The notes below the pieces were generated by a model. That model saw nothing but the letters and a program-made list of their open reading frames with translations, did no database searches and was not told the origin of the DNA. A stretch of DNA of 64,000 nt from Rivularia sp. T60_A2020_040. Its GTDB lineage: Bacteria > Cyanobacteriota > Cyanobacteriia > Cyanobacteriales > Nostocaceae. The DNA lies in contig JACYMD010000049.1 of assembly GCA_015272215.1 (NCBI GenBank), positions 25,793 to 89,792 of the forward strand, written 5' to 3'. The position numbers and the translations under genes were made by a program. This document shows positions 8,563-18,191 of the stretch, piece by piece; the stretch's first letter is position 1, and the number at the start of each line of letters is the position of its first letter.

Positions 8563-11500
8563 ATGGCTCATCGATTTTTGGAACACTTGAATAGTCCTAA
8601 ACGTCCCGTAATCGTTTTTGACGGTGCGATGGGAACCAATTTACAGGTACAGAATCTCACCGCTGAGGACTTTGGAGGTGCGGAATACGAAGGTTGTAAC
8701 GAATATCTCGTCCACACCAAACCGGAGGCTGTAGCGACGGTTCACCGTGATTTCTTGGCTGCTGGTGCGGATGTCATCGAAACTGATACTTTTGGGGGTA
8801 CTTCCATTGTACTCGCTGAGTATGACCTTGCAGATCAAACTTATTACCTCAATAAAACTGCTGCGGAATTAGCGAAAAAAGTTGCTGCGGAATTTTCTAC
8901 ACCCGAAAAACCCCGGTTTGTCGCTGGTTCTATGGGTCCTGGTACAAAATTACCAACTTTGGGACATATTGATTTCGACACTTTGAAAAACTCTTATTTT
9001 GAACAAGCAGAAGCATTGTTTGATGGTGGAGTTGATTTATTTTTGGTAGAAACTTGTCAGGATGTGTTGCAAATCAAAGCAGCGCTGAATGCAATTGAAG
9101 AAGTTTTTGTCAAGAAAGGGGAAAGGCGAGGATTGATGGTTTCTGTAACGATGGAAACTATGGGTACAATGCTCGTGGGTACGGAAATCGCTGCGGTGGT
9201 GACAATTTTAGAACCCTATAAGATCGATATTTTAGGGTTAAATTGCGCTACTGGTCCGGATTTGATGAAGCCGCATATCAAATACTTATCGGAGCATTCA
9301 CCATTTATTGTTTCTTGTATTCCCAATGCGGGATTACCAGAAAATGTCGGCGGACAAGCGCATTATAAACTAACGCCGCTAGAATTAAAAATGCATTTGA
9401 TGCATTTCATCGAAGACTTAGGTGTCCAAGCGATTGGGGGTTGCTGTGGGACACGTCCAGAACATATTCAAGCTTTAGCAGAAATTGCCCAGGATTTAAC
9501 ACCGAAAGTCAGGAATCCAAAAACTGAACCGGCTGCGGCTTCGATTTACGGTACTCAACCATACGACCAAGATAACTCTTTCTTGATTATTGGTGAACGC
9601 CTCAACGCTAGCGGTTCCAAAAAATGCCGTACCATGTTAAATGATGAAGACTGGGACGGATTAGTTTCACTAGCGCGATCGCAAGTTAAAGAAGGCGCAC
9701 ACGTCCTTGATGTTAACGTTGATTATGTCGGACGGGACGGTGTGCGTGATATGCACGAGTTGGTGTCGCGATTGGTAAATAATATTACTTTACCCTTAGT
9801 ACTTGACTCCACCGAATGGGAAAAAATGGAGGCAGGTTTAAAAGTTGCTGGTGGTAAGTGTTTGCTGAATTCGACTAATTACGAAGACGGTGAAGAACGG
9901 TTTTTGAAAGTGTTGGATTTGGCGAAAACTTACGGTGCTGGGGTGGTAATTGGTACCATCGACGAAGATGGAATGGCACGGACAGCCGACAAAAAATTTG
10001 CAATTGCTCAACGGGCTTATCGTCAAGCTGTAGAATACGGGATTCCCGCTCATGAAATTTTCTTTGATACTCTAGCGCTACCGATTTCTACTGGGATTGA
10101 AGAAGATAGAGCCAACGGTAAAGCCACAATTGAATCTATTAGTCGGATTCGTCAAGAATTGCCGGGAAGTCATGTTGTATTAGGTGTTTCCAATATTTCC
10201 TTTGGTTTAAATCCCGCAGCCCGGATAGTTTTAAACTCAATGTTCCTGCACGAAGCGACGCAAGTGGGAATGGATGCAGCGATTGTCAGCGCTAACAAGA
10301 TTTTACCACTGGCTAAAATTGCACCAGAACATCAGAAAATCTGCCGTGACTTAATCTACGATAATCGCAAATTTGACGGCGATATCTGCATTTATGACCC
10401 CTTGGGTGAACTAACCACCATGTTTGAAGGGGTTAGCGTTAAACGTGATAAAGGGGTTGATATTAGTTTACCAATTGAAGAACGACTCAAACAACACGTA
10501 ATTGACGGCGAAAGAATTGGTTTAGAAGATGCTTTAAAAGAAGCAATGCAGAAATATCCACCTTTAGATATTGTCAATATTTACCTATTAGATGGGATGA
10601 AAGTAGTAGGTGAATTATTTGGTTCCGGACAAATGCAGCTACCTTTCGTATTGCAATCAGCAGAAACCATGAAAGCAGCGGTAGCATTTTTAGAACCCCA
10701 CATGGAAAAATCAGAAGCAGGACAAGATAATGCCAAAGGAACCTTTGTAATTGCCACCGTAAAAGGAGATGTTCATGACATTGGTAAAAACCTGGTGGAT
10801 ATTATCTTATCTAATAACGGCTATCGGGTAATTAATCTGGGTATTAAACAACCAGTAGAAAACATCATTAAAGCCTACGAAGAACATAAACCCGATTGTA
10901 TTGCCATGAGTGGTTTATTGGTAAAATCCACCGCATTCATGAAAGATAACCTGGAAACATTTAACGAAAAAGGAATCACCATTCCCGTGATTTTAGGTGG
11001 TGCAGCATTAACTCCTAAATTTGTTTACGAAGACTGCCAAAATACCTATCAAGGTAAAGTAATTTATGGTAAAGATGCATTTTCCGATTTGAATTTCATG
11101 GACAAATTAATGCCAGCTAAATCTGGTAATAATTGGGATGATTTTAACGGTTTCTTAGGTGAATTTGCATCACTAAACTATCAAAATGGGCACAAATCTG
11201 TAGAAACAGAAAAATCTTCGGAAGAAAACACAACAGAGCAACCAAAAATCATCGATACCAAACGTTCTGAAGCAGTCGAAATAGACACCGAACGTCCCAC
11301 CCCACCATTTTGGGGAACCAAATTATTACAGGGAGATGATATTCCCCTAGAAGAACTATTTTGGTACTTGGATTTACAAGCTTTAATTGCTGGACAATGG
11401 CAATTTAGAAAACCAAAAGAGCAGTCAAAAGCAGAATATCAGGCTTTTTTAGCAGAGAAAGTATATCCAATTCTAGAAACTTGGAAAAAACGGGTAGTAG

Positions 11501-12096
11501 AAGAAAACTTGTTACATCCCCAAGTAATTTACGGTTATTTTCCTTGTCAATCAGAAGGAAATACACTGCATATCTACAACCCAGAAAATCATTCCCAAAA
11601 AGTTACAGAATTTGAATTTCCCCGTCAAAAATCTTTGCGTCGTTTGTGTATTGCAGACTTCTTTGCACCCAAAGAAACGGGAATCATTGATGTTTTTCCC
11701 ATGCAAGCGGTGACTGTGGGAGAAATTGCCACCGAATTCGCGCAAAAGCTATTCTCGAATAATGAATACACTGATTACCTGTATTTTCACGGTATAGCCG
11801 TCCAAATGGCAGAAGCTCTAGCCGAGTGGACACACGCCCGTATCCGGTGTGAATTGGGCTTTGGAAGCGAAGATCCCGATAATATTCGTGATATGTTAGC
11901 CCAGAGGTATCGCGGAAGCCGGTATAGCTTTGGCTACCCAGCTTGTCCGAACATTCCAGATCAATATAAGCAACTGGAATTATTGGGAACAAATAGGATT
12001 AACTTGTACATGGACGAAAGCGAGCAGATTTATCCCGAACAAAGTACCACAGCGATTATTACATATCATCCCGTAGCTAAATACTTTAGCGCGTAA
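8563..12096 (+). CDS. metH: Cobalamin-dependent methionine synthase
   Basis: MetH transfers a methyl group from methyltetrahydrofolate through cobalamin to homocysteine. The 1177 residues show all four modules in order: the homocysteine domain (about 1-320; DGAMGTNLQ, and the zinc cysteines of [10 protein letters not shown]), the pterin-binding domain (about 340-610; [24 protein letters not shown]), the cap plus B12 domain (about 640-890; cobalt-ligating His in [10 protein letters not shown]), and the AdoMet reactivation domain (about 920-1177; [15 protein letters not shown]). It is close to the usual length of about 1200. Residues about 880-915 form a low-complexity acidic linker. No cobalamin riboswitch is visible in the 104-bp leader. 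A block of palindromic repeats starts six bases after the stop. Confidence 0.97.
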   Translation: MAHRFLEHLNSPKRPVIVFDGAMGTNLQVQNLTAEDFGGAEYEGCNEYLVHTKPEAVATVHRDFLAAGADVIETDTFGGTSIVLAEYDLADQTYYLNKTAAELAKKVAAEFSTPEKPRFVAGSMGPGTKLPTLGHIDFDTLKNSYFEQAEALFDGGVDLFLVETCQDVLQIKAALNAIEEVFVKKGERRGLMVSVTMETMGTMLVGTEIAAVVTILEPYKIDILGLNCATGPDLMKPHIKYLSEHSPFIVSCIPNAGLPENVGGQAHYKLTPLELKMHLMHFIEDLGVQAIGGCCGTRPEHIQALAEIAQDLTPKVRNPKTEPAAASIYGTQPYDQDNSFLIIGERLNASGSKKCRTMLNDEDWDGLVSLARSQVKEGAHVLDVNVDYVGRDGVRDMHELVSRLVNNITLPLVLDSTEWEKMEAGLKVAGGKCLLNSTNYEDGEERFLKVLDLAKTYGAGVVIGTIDEDGMARTADKKFAIAQRAYRQAVEYGIPAHEIFFDTLALPISTGIEEDRANGKATIESISRIRQELPGSHVVLGVSNISFGLNPAARIVLNSMFLHEATQVGMDAAIVSANKILPLAKIAPEHQKICRDLIYDNRKFDGDICIYDPLGELTTMFEGVSVKRDKGVDISLPIEERLKQHVIDGERIGLEDALKEAMQKYPPLDIVNIYLLDGMKVVGELFGSGQMQLPFVLQSAETMKAAVAFLEPHMEKSEAGQDNAKGTFVIATVKGDVHDIGKNLVDIILSNNGYRVINLGIKQPVENIIKAYEEHKPDCIAMSGLLVKSTAFMKDNLETFNEKGITIPVILGGAALTPKFVYEDCQNTYQGKVIYGKDAFSDLNFMDKLMPAKSGNNWDDFNGFLGEFASLNYQNGHKSVETEKSSEENTTEQPKIIDTKRSEAVEIDTERPTPPFWGTKLLQGDDIPLEELFWYLDLQALIAGQWQFRKPKEQSKAEYQAFLAEKVYPILETWKKRVVEENLLHPQVIYGYFPCQSEGNTLHIYNPENHSQKVTEFEFPRQKSLRRLCIADFFAPKETGIIDVFPMQAVTVGEIATEFAQKLFSNNEYTDYLYFHGIAVQMAEALAEWTHARIRCELGFGSEDPDNIRDMLAQRYRGSRYSFGYPACPNIPDQYKQLELLGTNRINLYMDESEQIYPEQSTTAIITYHPVAKYFSA

Positions 12097-12100
12097 ACTT

Positions 12101-12265
12101 TACCCCTCTCCTTGTCAAGGAGAGGGGCTGGGGGTGAGGTTAAGCAGAGAGGGGCTAGGGGTGAGGTAATTTACACCCCTCTCATCAACAAGCAAAGGGG
12201 CTAGGGGTGAGGTAATTTACACCCCTCTCCTTAATAAGGAGAGGGGCTGGGGGTGAGGTAATTTA
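12101..12265. repeat. Cluster of palindromic CCCCTCTCC...GGAGAGGGG repeats
   Basis: Related units of a 45- to 50-bp repeat follow metH. A complete unit has a palindrome (CCCCTCTCCTT, short loop, AAGGAGAGGGG) plus a GGGGGTGAGGTAATTTAC tail. Two units are complete and those between are degenerate or partial. A further copy lies at 12739 in the opposite orientation and another at 44489. There is no T-run, so this is a dispersed repeat family rather than a typical terminator. Confidence 0.9.
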
Positions 12266-12341
12266 ACGGATGCCGAAAGCCAATTAATATAATTAGTCTG
12301 ATATTAGTTTTAACCGTATTAATATCAACCTAATTATCAAA

Positions 12342-12710
12342 ATGACCAAAATATATAACAAAAGCTCCGAAATAGAAAAACGCCGAAAATTACGTCAAGA
12401 TATAACAAAAGCAGAAAAGATAATTTGGGAAAAAATTAGAAATAATCAAATTGAAAATTGTAAATTTCGCAGACAATATAGTGTCGATAAATTTGTCATT
12501 GATTTTTACAGTCCTATATTAAAGCTAGCTATAGAAATTGATGGTGAAAGCCATTTTGAGGAAGGTACTGCTGAATATGATAGAGAAAGACAAAGTTATA
12601 TTGAATCGTTAGGAATAAAATTTATTAGATTTACGAATAATGATGTGTATGAGAATTTGGATGGTGTTTTAGAAAGTATTGCGCTGAAGGTGAGAGAGTT
12701 GAGGAGTTGA
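12342..12710 (+). CDS. DUF559 endonuclease-like protein
   Basis: The 122-residue protein matches the DUF559 family, a restriction-endonuclease-like fold related to very-short-patch repair (Vsr) nucleases. Seen in the sequence are LRQDITKAEKIIWEKIRN, FRRQYSVDKFVIDFYSP and LAIEIDGESHFEE, which hold the D...ExD-type catalytic core, followed by IKFIRFTNNDVYENLDGVL. It is lysine-rich and AT-rich. It is isolated between inverted copies of the CCCCTCTCC palindrome (12101-12265 and 12739-12776), an arrangement that suggests a small transposable or homology-spread cassette. The DNA target is unknown. Confidence 0.85.
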   Translation: MTKIYNKSSEIEKRRKLRQDITKAEKIIWEKIRNNQIENCKFRRQYSVDKFVIDFYSPILKLAIEIDGESHFEEGTAEYDRERQSYIESLGIKFIRFTNNDVYENLDGVLESIALKVRELRS

Positions 12711-12738
12711 GGTTATCTGTTAGAATTCAAAGTGAAAA

Positions 12739-12776
12739 CCTCACCCCTAACCCCTCTCCTTAATAAGGAGAGGGGG
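12739..12776. repeat. Inverted copy of the CCCCTCTCC palindrome
   Basis: CCTCACCCCTAA is followed by CCCCTCTCCTT AAT AAGGAGAGGGG. It is the reverse orientation of the copies before the DUF559 gene, so the nuclease gene is bracketed by inverted repeats about 40 bp long. Confidence 0.85.
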
Positions 12777-12825
12777 AAAAGAATAATATGGCAAACCTAA
12801 AGTCTTAAAATATGTTGTAAGACAA

Positions 12826-13122
12826 TTATTGCTTAGGCTTTCTCAATTTTCTATCTATTTCTGGTGGAAAAGCTGAAAAATTTTCTCTAATATAATCTAA
12901 CGAACGCCAAGCAATTTTATCACAACTAGTACGTGCTGCTCCAAGGTTATTACCTCCAACATCATAAATTTCTAACCATCCATCATCACCATCTGTAGTT
13001 ACGCGAGTTGTAAAGATTCTTAGCTTTTCAATAGTCACTATTAAATTATATACACAACCAAAATCTTCTTTAGCAACGTTTTTTTGATAAAAACGATAAG
13101 AATTTACAAAACTCTTCATCAT
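12826..13122 (-). CDS. Small hypothetical protein
   Basis: The 98-residue product has no signal peptide or membrane segment. It looks like a beta-rich fold (VYNLIVTIEKLRIFTTRVTTDGDDGWLEIYDVGG) followed by an amphipathic helix and a basic tail (DRKLRKPKQ). I do not recognise a family. Two ATG codons stand at the start; either could be used. It lies between the DUF559 cassette and the hydrolase gene, which is divergent. Confidence 0.5.
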   Translation of the reverse strand: MMKSFVNSYRFYQKNVAKEDFGCVYNLIVTIEKLRIFTTRVTTDGDDGWLEIYDVGGNNLGAARTSCDKIAWRSLDYIRENFSAFPPEIDRKLRKPKQ

Positions 13123-13273
13123 ATACTTCTGTATAATTTTGAGAATAAAATAGCTTAATTTTATGAATAAAGTTATTCATGGTATATTTTTATTTCTACT
13201 TTCTTCCTTTAACTAGTATTCCCAATTTTAATTTTTAAAGATATTTTTGTGTAAAAAAATTGTTATATTTTCA

Positions 13274-14107
13274 ATGACAACCCAAAATCCAAAAAACCTT
13301 TTGAAAATCAACTTTATAAAAAGAATGATCACATCCCTAATTTTCATCTACCTAACCTTCGCTATCTATATTTACTTCCAAGCAGATAGCATGATTTTCT
13401 TTCCCCCACCTTCTACCTATCAAGATACTAACGAAATAATCAAACTAACTAGCGCAGATGGAACTAAGCTTTCTGCAATTCACCTATTAAATCCCAAAGC
13501 TAAATACACAGTCCTTTATGCTCACGGAAACGCATCAGATTTAGGTACAATTAGACCTAAATTAGAACAATTAAAAACTATTGGTTTCAGCGTCTTTGCT
13601 TATGATTATCGCGGTTACGGAACTAGTGGAGGAAAACCTTCAGAAAAGAATGCTTATAAAGATATTGATACAGCGTACAATTATTTAACGCAAAAATTAA
13701 ACATCGCACCCCAACAAATAATAGTATTTGGACGTTCCGTTGGTGGGGGTTCAGCAATAGATTTAGCCGCTAGAAAACCAGTTGCTGGTTTAATTACCGA
13801 AAGTACTTTTATTTCTGCATTTAGAGTTAAAGTACCTTTTGCACTTCTACCGTTTGATAGATTTCCCAATTTAGAAAAAATTAAAAGAGTAAAATGTCCG
13901 GTATTAATAATGCATGGAAAAATTGACAATATTGTTCCTTTTTATCACAGTAAAACATTATTTGAGCAAGCACCTCCACCAAAACTTTCCTTATGGGTAG
14001 AACAAGCAAATCATCATGATTTTACCTATGTAGCAGGAGAAAGATATGTAGAAATTTTAAAAGAGTTTATGGAGTTAGTGGAGCAACACATAAGCACACA
14101 TCTTTAA
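13274..14107 (+). CDS. Membrane-anchored alpha/beta hydrolase (BEM46/ABHD13-like)
   Basis: The 277-residue protein has one N-terminal membrane segment (ITSLIFIYLTFAIYIYFQA) and then an alpha/beta hydrolase domain. The oxyanion region reads LYAHGNASDLG, the nucleophile elbow is FGRSVGGGSA (Ser in GxSxG), the acid is in HGKIDNIVPF, and the final His is in ANHHDF. This is the BEM46/ABHD13 type of serine hydrolase, with unknown substrate. The ATG at 13274 is preferred over a TTG at 13247; the ATG at 13325, just before the membrane segment, is also possible. Confidence 0.85.
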   Translation: MTTQNPKNLLKINFIKRMITSLIFIYLTFAIYIYFQADSMIFFPPPSTYQDTNEIIKLTSADGTKLSAIHLLNPKAKYTVLYAHGNASDLGTIRPKLEQLKTIGFSVFAYDYRGYGTSGGKPSEKNAYKDIDTAYNYLTQKLNIAPQQIIVFGRSVGGGSAIDLAARKPVAGLITESTFISAFRVKVPFALLPFDRFPNLEKIKRVKCPVLIMHGKIDNIVPFYHSKTLFEQAPPPKLSLWVEQANHHDFTYVAGERYVEILKEFMELVEQHISTHL

Positions 14108-14173
14108 CTGAAAAATTAAAACAATAAATATATCAAAAATTGCATAATAATAATTCATAAAATTCATCAATAA

Positions 14174-14314
14174 TTAGTCAATTTTAATTGTTCTGAATGC
14201 ACAATTATTAAGGAAAGCATTCTTCTTATTCCAATTTACAGGCTCAGCTTCGTAAATAGGAACCGTTTCAAATCTCTGAATTGTTCCTTGTTTACAAAAA
14301 TGTAATATTAAACG
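14174..14314 (-). pseudogene. Small conserved-looking ORF that lacks its start codon
   Basis: The minus strand encodes a 46-residue frame ending at TAA (complement of 14174-14176). Its translation begins RLILHFCKQGTIQRFETV and ends AFLNNCAFRTIKID; the composition looks coding. A good ribosome-binding site (AGGAG) lies 8 nt before the place where the start should be, but the sequence there reads AT-CGT instead of ATG-CGT, as if one G had been lost. I do not recognise the product. It could be a recently broken gene or use a rare start; the call is inference. Confidence 0.4.
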
Positions 14315-14610
14315 ATAGTATATACTCCTTTTAAATTAACTTTTATGAAATATACTAATTACAATTGGATTGATCAAACTTGTAAACATTCTTTTTTATT
14401 GATTCGTAGTTTAAACAACAAAAAGCAGAATTATCAATCAAAAAAAATGTCCAAACTCTGATTTTTTGTTTTAAAATTGCTTTGGGTAATAGTTGATTCT
14501 TAAACTTTATCAACTAATAATTCAATATATTAAGTTTGTGATAACAGTTGTATCATGTTGTAAGTTAATACCGGACATTACTCTTTAAATTGTGTATCCT
14601 GAAAAAACTA
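14315..14610. other. Intergenic DNA, nothing else recognised
   Basis: This AT-rich gap lies between the start-less small ORF and the next hypothetical gene. I see no RNA gene and no clear terminator. Confidence 0.5.
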
Positions 14611-14874
14611 ATGAAAATTTTAATCAACGCAGGTCTAATGACTCCTAAAATCATGCGTCAACTTTGGTCAGTAGTCGAACAAACTCAAACCATGACATTA
14701 TTGCAGATGGATGATGCAAGCTTGGTTAATTTGTTGGTAAAACAAACAAAAAACCAAGCATCGCTAGATTGTCAAGAAGCCGATTTTCTTTGCGATTACA
14801 TTCAATCCCGACTTCCTCTAATTCGTGATATAGCTCATGAACGTCAATACAATTTACAATCAACGTACAATTGA
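14611..14874 (+). CDS. Small conserved-looking hypothetical protein
   Basis: The 87-residue product (MKILINAGLMTPKIMRQLW...) is mostly alpha-helical with no membrane segment. It carries QADFLCDYIQSRLPLIRD-like helices toward the end; I do not recognise a domain. The ATG at 14611 is preferred to a TTG at 14590. It converges on ribD, whose 3' end starts 92 bp away. Confidence 0.55.
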   Translation: MKILINAGLMTPKIMRQLWSVVEQTQTMTLLQMDDASLVNLLVKQTKNQASLDCQEADFLCDYIQSRLPLIRDIAHERQYNLQSTYN

Positions 14875-14966
14875 GCAACAAATTGTCAAAACATCATCGC
14901 TTCTTGCTCAAAAGCAACCACATACAACTTTTGACAAACAGCCCATACTACATTTATCAAAAATAA

Positions 14967-16163
14967 TTAGCGATCGCCTTGAGGTAGATATCCCGATACC
15001 AAACAATCAGAACCTACAATTCTCATCTCTACACGTTCCAAATCGAGCGCTTGAGTCATTGTAGTAAAACCCAAATCACCTACTGGTGTAGGAGCATTAT
15101 TCCCACCGATAATTTTCGGAGCGATAAATGCTAGAACTTTTTGTACTGCTCTTGAGGCGATCGCACTTGCAGCTAAGATTCCTCCACATTCCCATAGCAC
15201 GCTACAAAAACCCTTGTCATATAAATAAGTCATAGCTTTGTCGGGTGTGAGTGGCGATAATTCTACCACTTCTACACCTTGTTTTCGTAAAAATTCTTGT
15301 AAAGCAGGGTTTGCTCCAGGTTCTGTTAAAACAACAGTAGGGGCTTCCTGAATTTGCCATAGATGTGCTGTGGAAGGTAAATCAAGACTGCGGCTCATAA
15401 CCACTCGTAAGGGATTGTGCGCTCCTAACAAACGAGAAGTAAGACGGGGATTATCTTGACGTACTGTATTTCCCCCAACCACTACAGCATCGCATTGAGC
15501 CCTTAACTCTTTAACCGTATTGCGGGCATCTTGATTAGTTACCCAAATACTATGTCCTGTACTAGTAGCAATCTTACCATCCAAAGTCATAGCGTATTTC
15601 AAAATACCCAAAGGCTTTTTATAAAGAATGCGATGAATAAACCCTTCATTTAACTTGCGACAAGCTTCTTCTTCTACTCCCGAAACTACTTCTATCCCAG
15701 CAGAGCGTAAACGATCAATTCCACCTCCTGCAACCAATGGATTGGGATCAACCATACCTACCACCACTTTTGCCACACCTGCGCCTACCAAAGCCTCGGA
15801 ACAAGGGGGAGTACGTCCATAGTGATTACAAGGCTCTAAACTCACGTAAATCGTAGCTCCACGAGCATGATCTCCAGCAGCTTTGAGTGCAAAAACTTCA
15901 GCATGAGGTTCACCAGCTTTCGGATGAAAGCCTTCTCCAATAATTTCGCCATCTTTAACAATAACCGCTCCCACCATCGGATTTGGTGAAGTCAGCCCCA
16001 AAGCGCGACGAGCCAGTTCCAAACAGCGCCGCATCATTGCCCGATCAAACTCACTTCCTACCGCTTTGACTGGGGATTGTAATTCAAATTTGTCTTCTTT
16101 TTCCTTGTGGATATTAGAGATCAATTTATCTGCACTAGGATTGGCAGGAGAATTATTCATCAT
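14967..16163 (-). CDS. ribD: Bifunctional riboflavin biosynthesis deaminase/reductase
   Basis: RibD deaminates the pyrimidine formed by GTP cyclohydrolase II and then reduces its ribose side chain. The 398 residues hold a cytidine-deaminase-type zinc domain (about 40-180; HAEVFAL and PCNHYGRTPPC supply the zinc ligands, SPNPMVGAV precedes) and an NADPH-dependent reductase domain (about 185-398; KYAMTLDGKIAT, VVVGGNTVRQDNPRLTSR). The first 38 residues are a hydrophilic extension before FDRAMMRRCLELA. The start is one of two adjacent ATGs. It works with ribBA at 4773. Confidence 0.96.
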   Translation of the reverse strand: MMNNSPANPSADKLISNIHKEKEDKFELQSPVKAVGSEFDRAMMRRCLELARRALGLTSPNPMVGAVIVKDGEIIGEGFHPKAGEPHAEVFALKAAGDHARGATIYVSLEPCNHYGRTPPCSEALVGAGVAKVVVGMVDPNPLVAGGGIDRLRSAGIEVVSGVEEEACRKLNEGFIHRILYKKPLGILKYAMTLDGKIATSTGHSIWVTNQDARNTVKELRAQCDAVVVGGNTVRQDNPRLTSRLLGAHNPLRVVMSRSLDLPSTAHLWQIQEAPTVVLTEPGANPALQEFLRKQGVEVVELSPLTPDKAMTYLYDKGFCSVLWECGGILAASAIASRAVQKVLAFIAPKIIGGNNAPTPVGDLGFTTMTQALDLERVEMRIVGSDCLVSGYLPQGDR

Positions 16164-16330
16164 AAAACGGGAACTTGTGTGAATATTTTTGTGTTAATAT
16201 AGTCAATTTCCCATTTGGAGACGGGAAACCCTTTTTCAATTCGGTAAGAAGAATGAATTGGGAATTGCATTAACTTCTTGCATCCATATTGCCAGAGCCA
16301 GCACAATAAATTCCAACAAAATATTCCAAT

Positions 16331-16381
16331 AAAAAAAGCAGGAAAGAATCAATCAGTCAAAACTGTGATTCCTTCCTGCTT
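16331..16381 (-). terminator. Rho-independent terminator of the mreBCD operon
   Basis: On the minus strand AAGCAGGAAGGAATCA pairs with TGATTCTTTCCTGCTT (16 bp with one G-U pair, 14-nt loop) and is followed by a run of seven Ts. It lies 90 bp after the mreD stop codon. Confidence 0.9.
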
Positions 16382-16419
16382 AGATAAGGGATGGGGAGAC
16401 AAGGGGAAATAAATAAAAA

Positions 16420-16463
16420 CTGTCAACTGTCAACTGTCAACTGTCAACTCCTAACTCCTAACT
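16420..16463. repeat. Heptameric tandem repeat (CTGTCAA)
   Basis: Four to five CTGTCAA units are followed by CTCCTAA units, adjacent to the 3' end of mreD. It is a short tandemly repeated repetitive (STRR) array. The same unit, in either orientation, recurs near 19930, 41032, 46832, 49874 and 52424. Confidence 0.9.
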
Positions 16464-16470
16464 TACTATA

Positions 16471-17256
16471 TCAAGTCGATTGTTCGGCTAACTTCAACTG
16501 TTGCCACCAACGATTTAAGGGATAATAAATCACAGGAGCCCAAAGACTGCTAAGAATAGCAGAAGCAAGAGTTACTTTTTGGTAATATGCCCAAATCACA
16601 TCTGAGTGAGCAGTACCGTGGGCAATAATCTGCAAGGCGAAAATCGTATCCGATAAAATTGCCATCAAGAAGACAATTAAGGCAATAGAAATAAAATCTT
16701 CTTGTATAAAACGTTGTTTCTGAAACAAACCAATGAGAAAACCGACAACACCCAAACTTAAAGCATGAGTAGGCTGGGGTGAAGTCATGGCATCTTGAAG
16801 CAACCCTAAAACGATACCAGCAAAAGCACCTTGAAAAGCCGAACGCTTGACACTCCAAGCCACAACCCAAATTAACAGCCAGTTAGCCGTAATTCCCACC
16901 AATTCCATACCGGGAAAGCGATTTGGTAACAGAAATAAACATAATAATACAGATCCACTAATTACCGCCCAATCTGCAATTTGGCGTAAATTGGGATGCC
17001 AACGAGAAAGAGGTTTAATCGGCTTATTGGGTTTTTTGCGTCGGGATGGGGGTTGAGCAGAATTGTGCTTCCTCCTAGCCCGGAATGAAGGTTGACCAGA
17101 AGTTTGCTTCCTCCTAGCCCGGAATGAAGGTTGACCAGAAGTTTGCTTCCTCCTAGCCCGGAATGAAGGTTGACCAGAAGTTTGCTTCCTCCTAGCCCGA
17201 AATGAAGGTAGCCCAGAAGTTTGCTTGTTCCTCACCCGAAGTTTGGGAATATTCAT
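16471..17256 (-). CDS. mreD: Rod shape-determining protein MreD with repeat-built basic N-terminus
   Basis: MreD is a multi-pass membrane partner of MreC in the elongasome that guides lateral peptidoglycan synthesis. Residues about 95-255 show the family's hydrophobic core (ISGSVLLCLFLLPNRF, ITANWLLIWVVAWSV, AFAGIVLGLLQDAMTSPQ, LSLGVVGFLIGLF, ALIVFLMAILSDTIFAL). The first ~90 residues are unusual: a basic 13-residue unit (RARRKQTSGQPSF type) is repeated four times plus degenerate edges, followed by RRKKPNKPIKP. MreD is normally about 170 residues, so the extension is extra and should be cytoplasmic. The gene is last of mreB-mreC-mreD and ends near a terminator at 16331. Confidence 0.92.
   Translation of the reverse strand: MNIPKLRVRNKQTSGLPSFRARRKQTSGQPSFRARRKQTSGQPSFRARRKQTSGQPSFRARRKHNSAQPPSRRKKPNKPIKPLSRWHPNLRQIADWAVISGSVLLCLFLLPNRFPGMELVGITANWLLIWVVAWSVKRSAFQGAFAGIVLGLLQDAMTSPQPTHALSLGVVGFLIGLFQKQRFIQEDFISIALIVFLMAILSDTIFALQIIAHGTAHSDVIWAYYQKVTLASAILSSLWAPVIYYPLNRWWQQLKLAEQST
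17068..17223 (-). repeat. Four in-frame 39-bp tandem repeats inside mreD
   Basis: Units beginning CTTCCTCCTAGCCC (plus strand) recur at 17068, 17107, 17146 and 17185, exactly 39 bp apart, and a degenerate start follows at 17224. The middle copies are identical at nucleotide level, which points to recent expansion. The period is 13 codons, so the reading frame is kept. Confidence 0.95.
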
Positions 17257-17279
17257 TGAACTGTAGCCTTGCTGTGAAA

Positions 17280-18071
17280 TTATTTCTGTGTATCTTTGTT
17301 TTCGGGTGCTGGCACGACGGGTGGTTTAGGATTAACTGTTACCCAGTCAAGAGAACGAATTGGAGGGAAAAGCTCAACTGTAGCAACTGACGCGGGAAGT
17401 CTTTTTAAATCTAATGATTTTATTTTACCTATAGGTACACCGGAGGGAAATTTAGAACTATAAGTTGATGTAGAAACTACATCCCCCGGTTTCACATTTG
17501 GTACTTTTTCATAAAATTCTAATACCGCATCAGCAGAACCATCTCCTTGTAAAATACCTTTGGCTCCAGTACGGCTGACATTTACACCTACTTGTGAAGT
17601 CATATCGCTAATTAATAAAACGCGGCTAGTGTTGGAAGTTACGTTATCGATCAAACCAACCAAACCACCTTCAGCCTTAACTACATAACCTTCCTGAATT
17701 CCTGCAAGGCTACCGCGATTCAAACTTACCTGTTGCCACCAATTGTCTGCACTACGTCCAACCACGCGAGCTGGAATTGTAGGTATATCTTTTGGTTCTT
17801 TTTCTACATATTTTAATAAAGCCTTGAGATTTTGATTCTGGCTTTCTAATTCAGTTATTTTAGCTTGTAATTCTTGGACTTTAGCGTCTTTGAGATATTG
17901 TTGTTGATTCGGCTCGCTTTGAAACACTTCAAGGGGACGAGTAATACCGTTGTACAACTCAGCCAAAAGTTCACCTTGAGTTTGGCGGACTATCAAAACA
18001 CCACCAACCACTAACACTAATAACCCTAACTGTAACCCTTTACGCTCCCACCGGCGACGTGCAGTAAACAT
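17280..18071 (-). CDS. mreC: Rod shape-determining protein MreC
   Basis: MreC is a bitopic protein whose periplasmic part scaffolds the peptidoglycan elongation complex. The 263 residues show an N-terminal membrane segment (GLQLGLLVLVVGGVLIV), a coiled coil (about 60-95; KVQELQAKITELESQNQNLK), and the beta-barrel pair with VVGRSADNWWQQVSLNRGS, GYVVKAEGGLVGLIDNV and GDVVSTSTYSSKFPSGVPIGKI. It starts 120 bp after mreB; that gap contains a short hairpin (GGATTCTA/TAGAATCC, 18142-18159). Confidence 0.95.
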   Translation of the reverse strand: MFTARRRWERKGLQLGLLVLVVGGVLIVRQTQGELLAELYNGITRPLEVFQSEPNQQQYLKDAKVQELQAKITELESQNQNLKALLKYVEKEPKDIPTIPARVVGRSADNWWQQVSLNRGSLAGIQEGYVVKAEGGLVGLIDNVTSNTSRVLLISDMTSQVGVNVSRTGAKGILQGDGSADAVLEFYEKVPNVKPGDVVSTSTYSSKFPSGVPIGKIKSLDLKRLPASVATVELFPPIRSLDWVTVNPKPPVVPAPENKDTQK

Positions 18072-18191
18072 ATAAACCGACCTATAGCAGAAAATTTACT
18101 TAATAAATACTTAATTTAACTTAACTTAATAAGAAGATATCGGATTCTATGTAGAATCCAATACCCGATTGAAGAAAGCGAATCGACAAAT

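Noticed and set aside
14837..15064. 75-codon plus-strand ORF between the small hypothetical gene and ribD
   Set aside because: It overlaps both neighbours and its C-terminal half is antisense to ribD; no coding character.
16420..16463. CRISPR-like repeat array
   Set aside because: The heptamer arrays here and elsewhere have no spacers and no cas genes nearby; they are STRR repeats.
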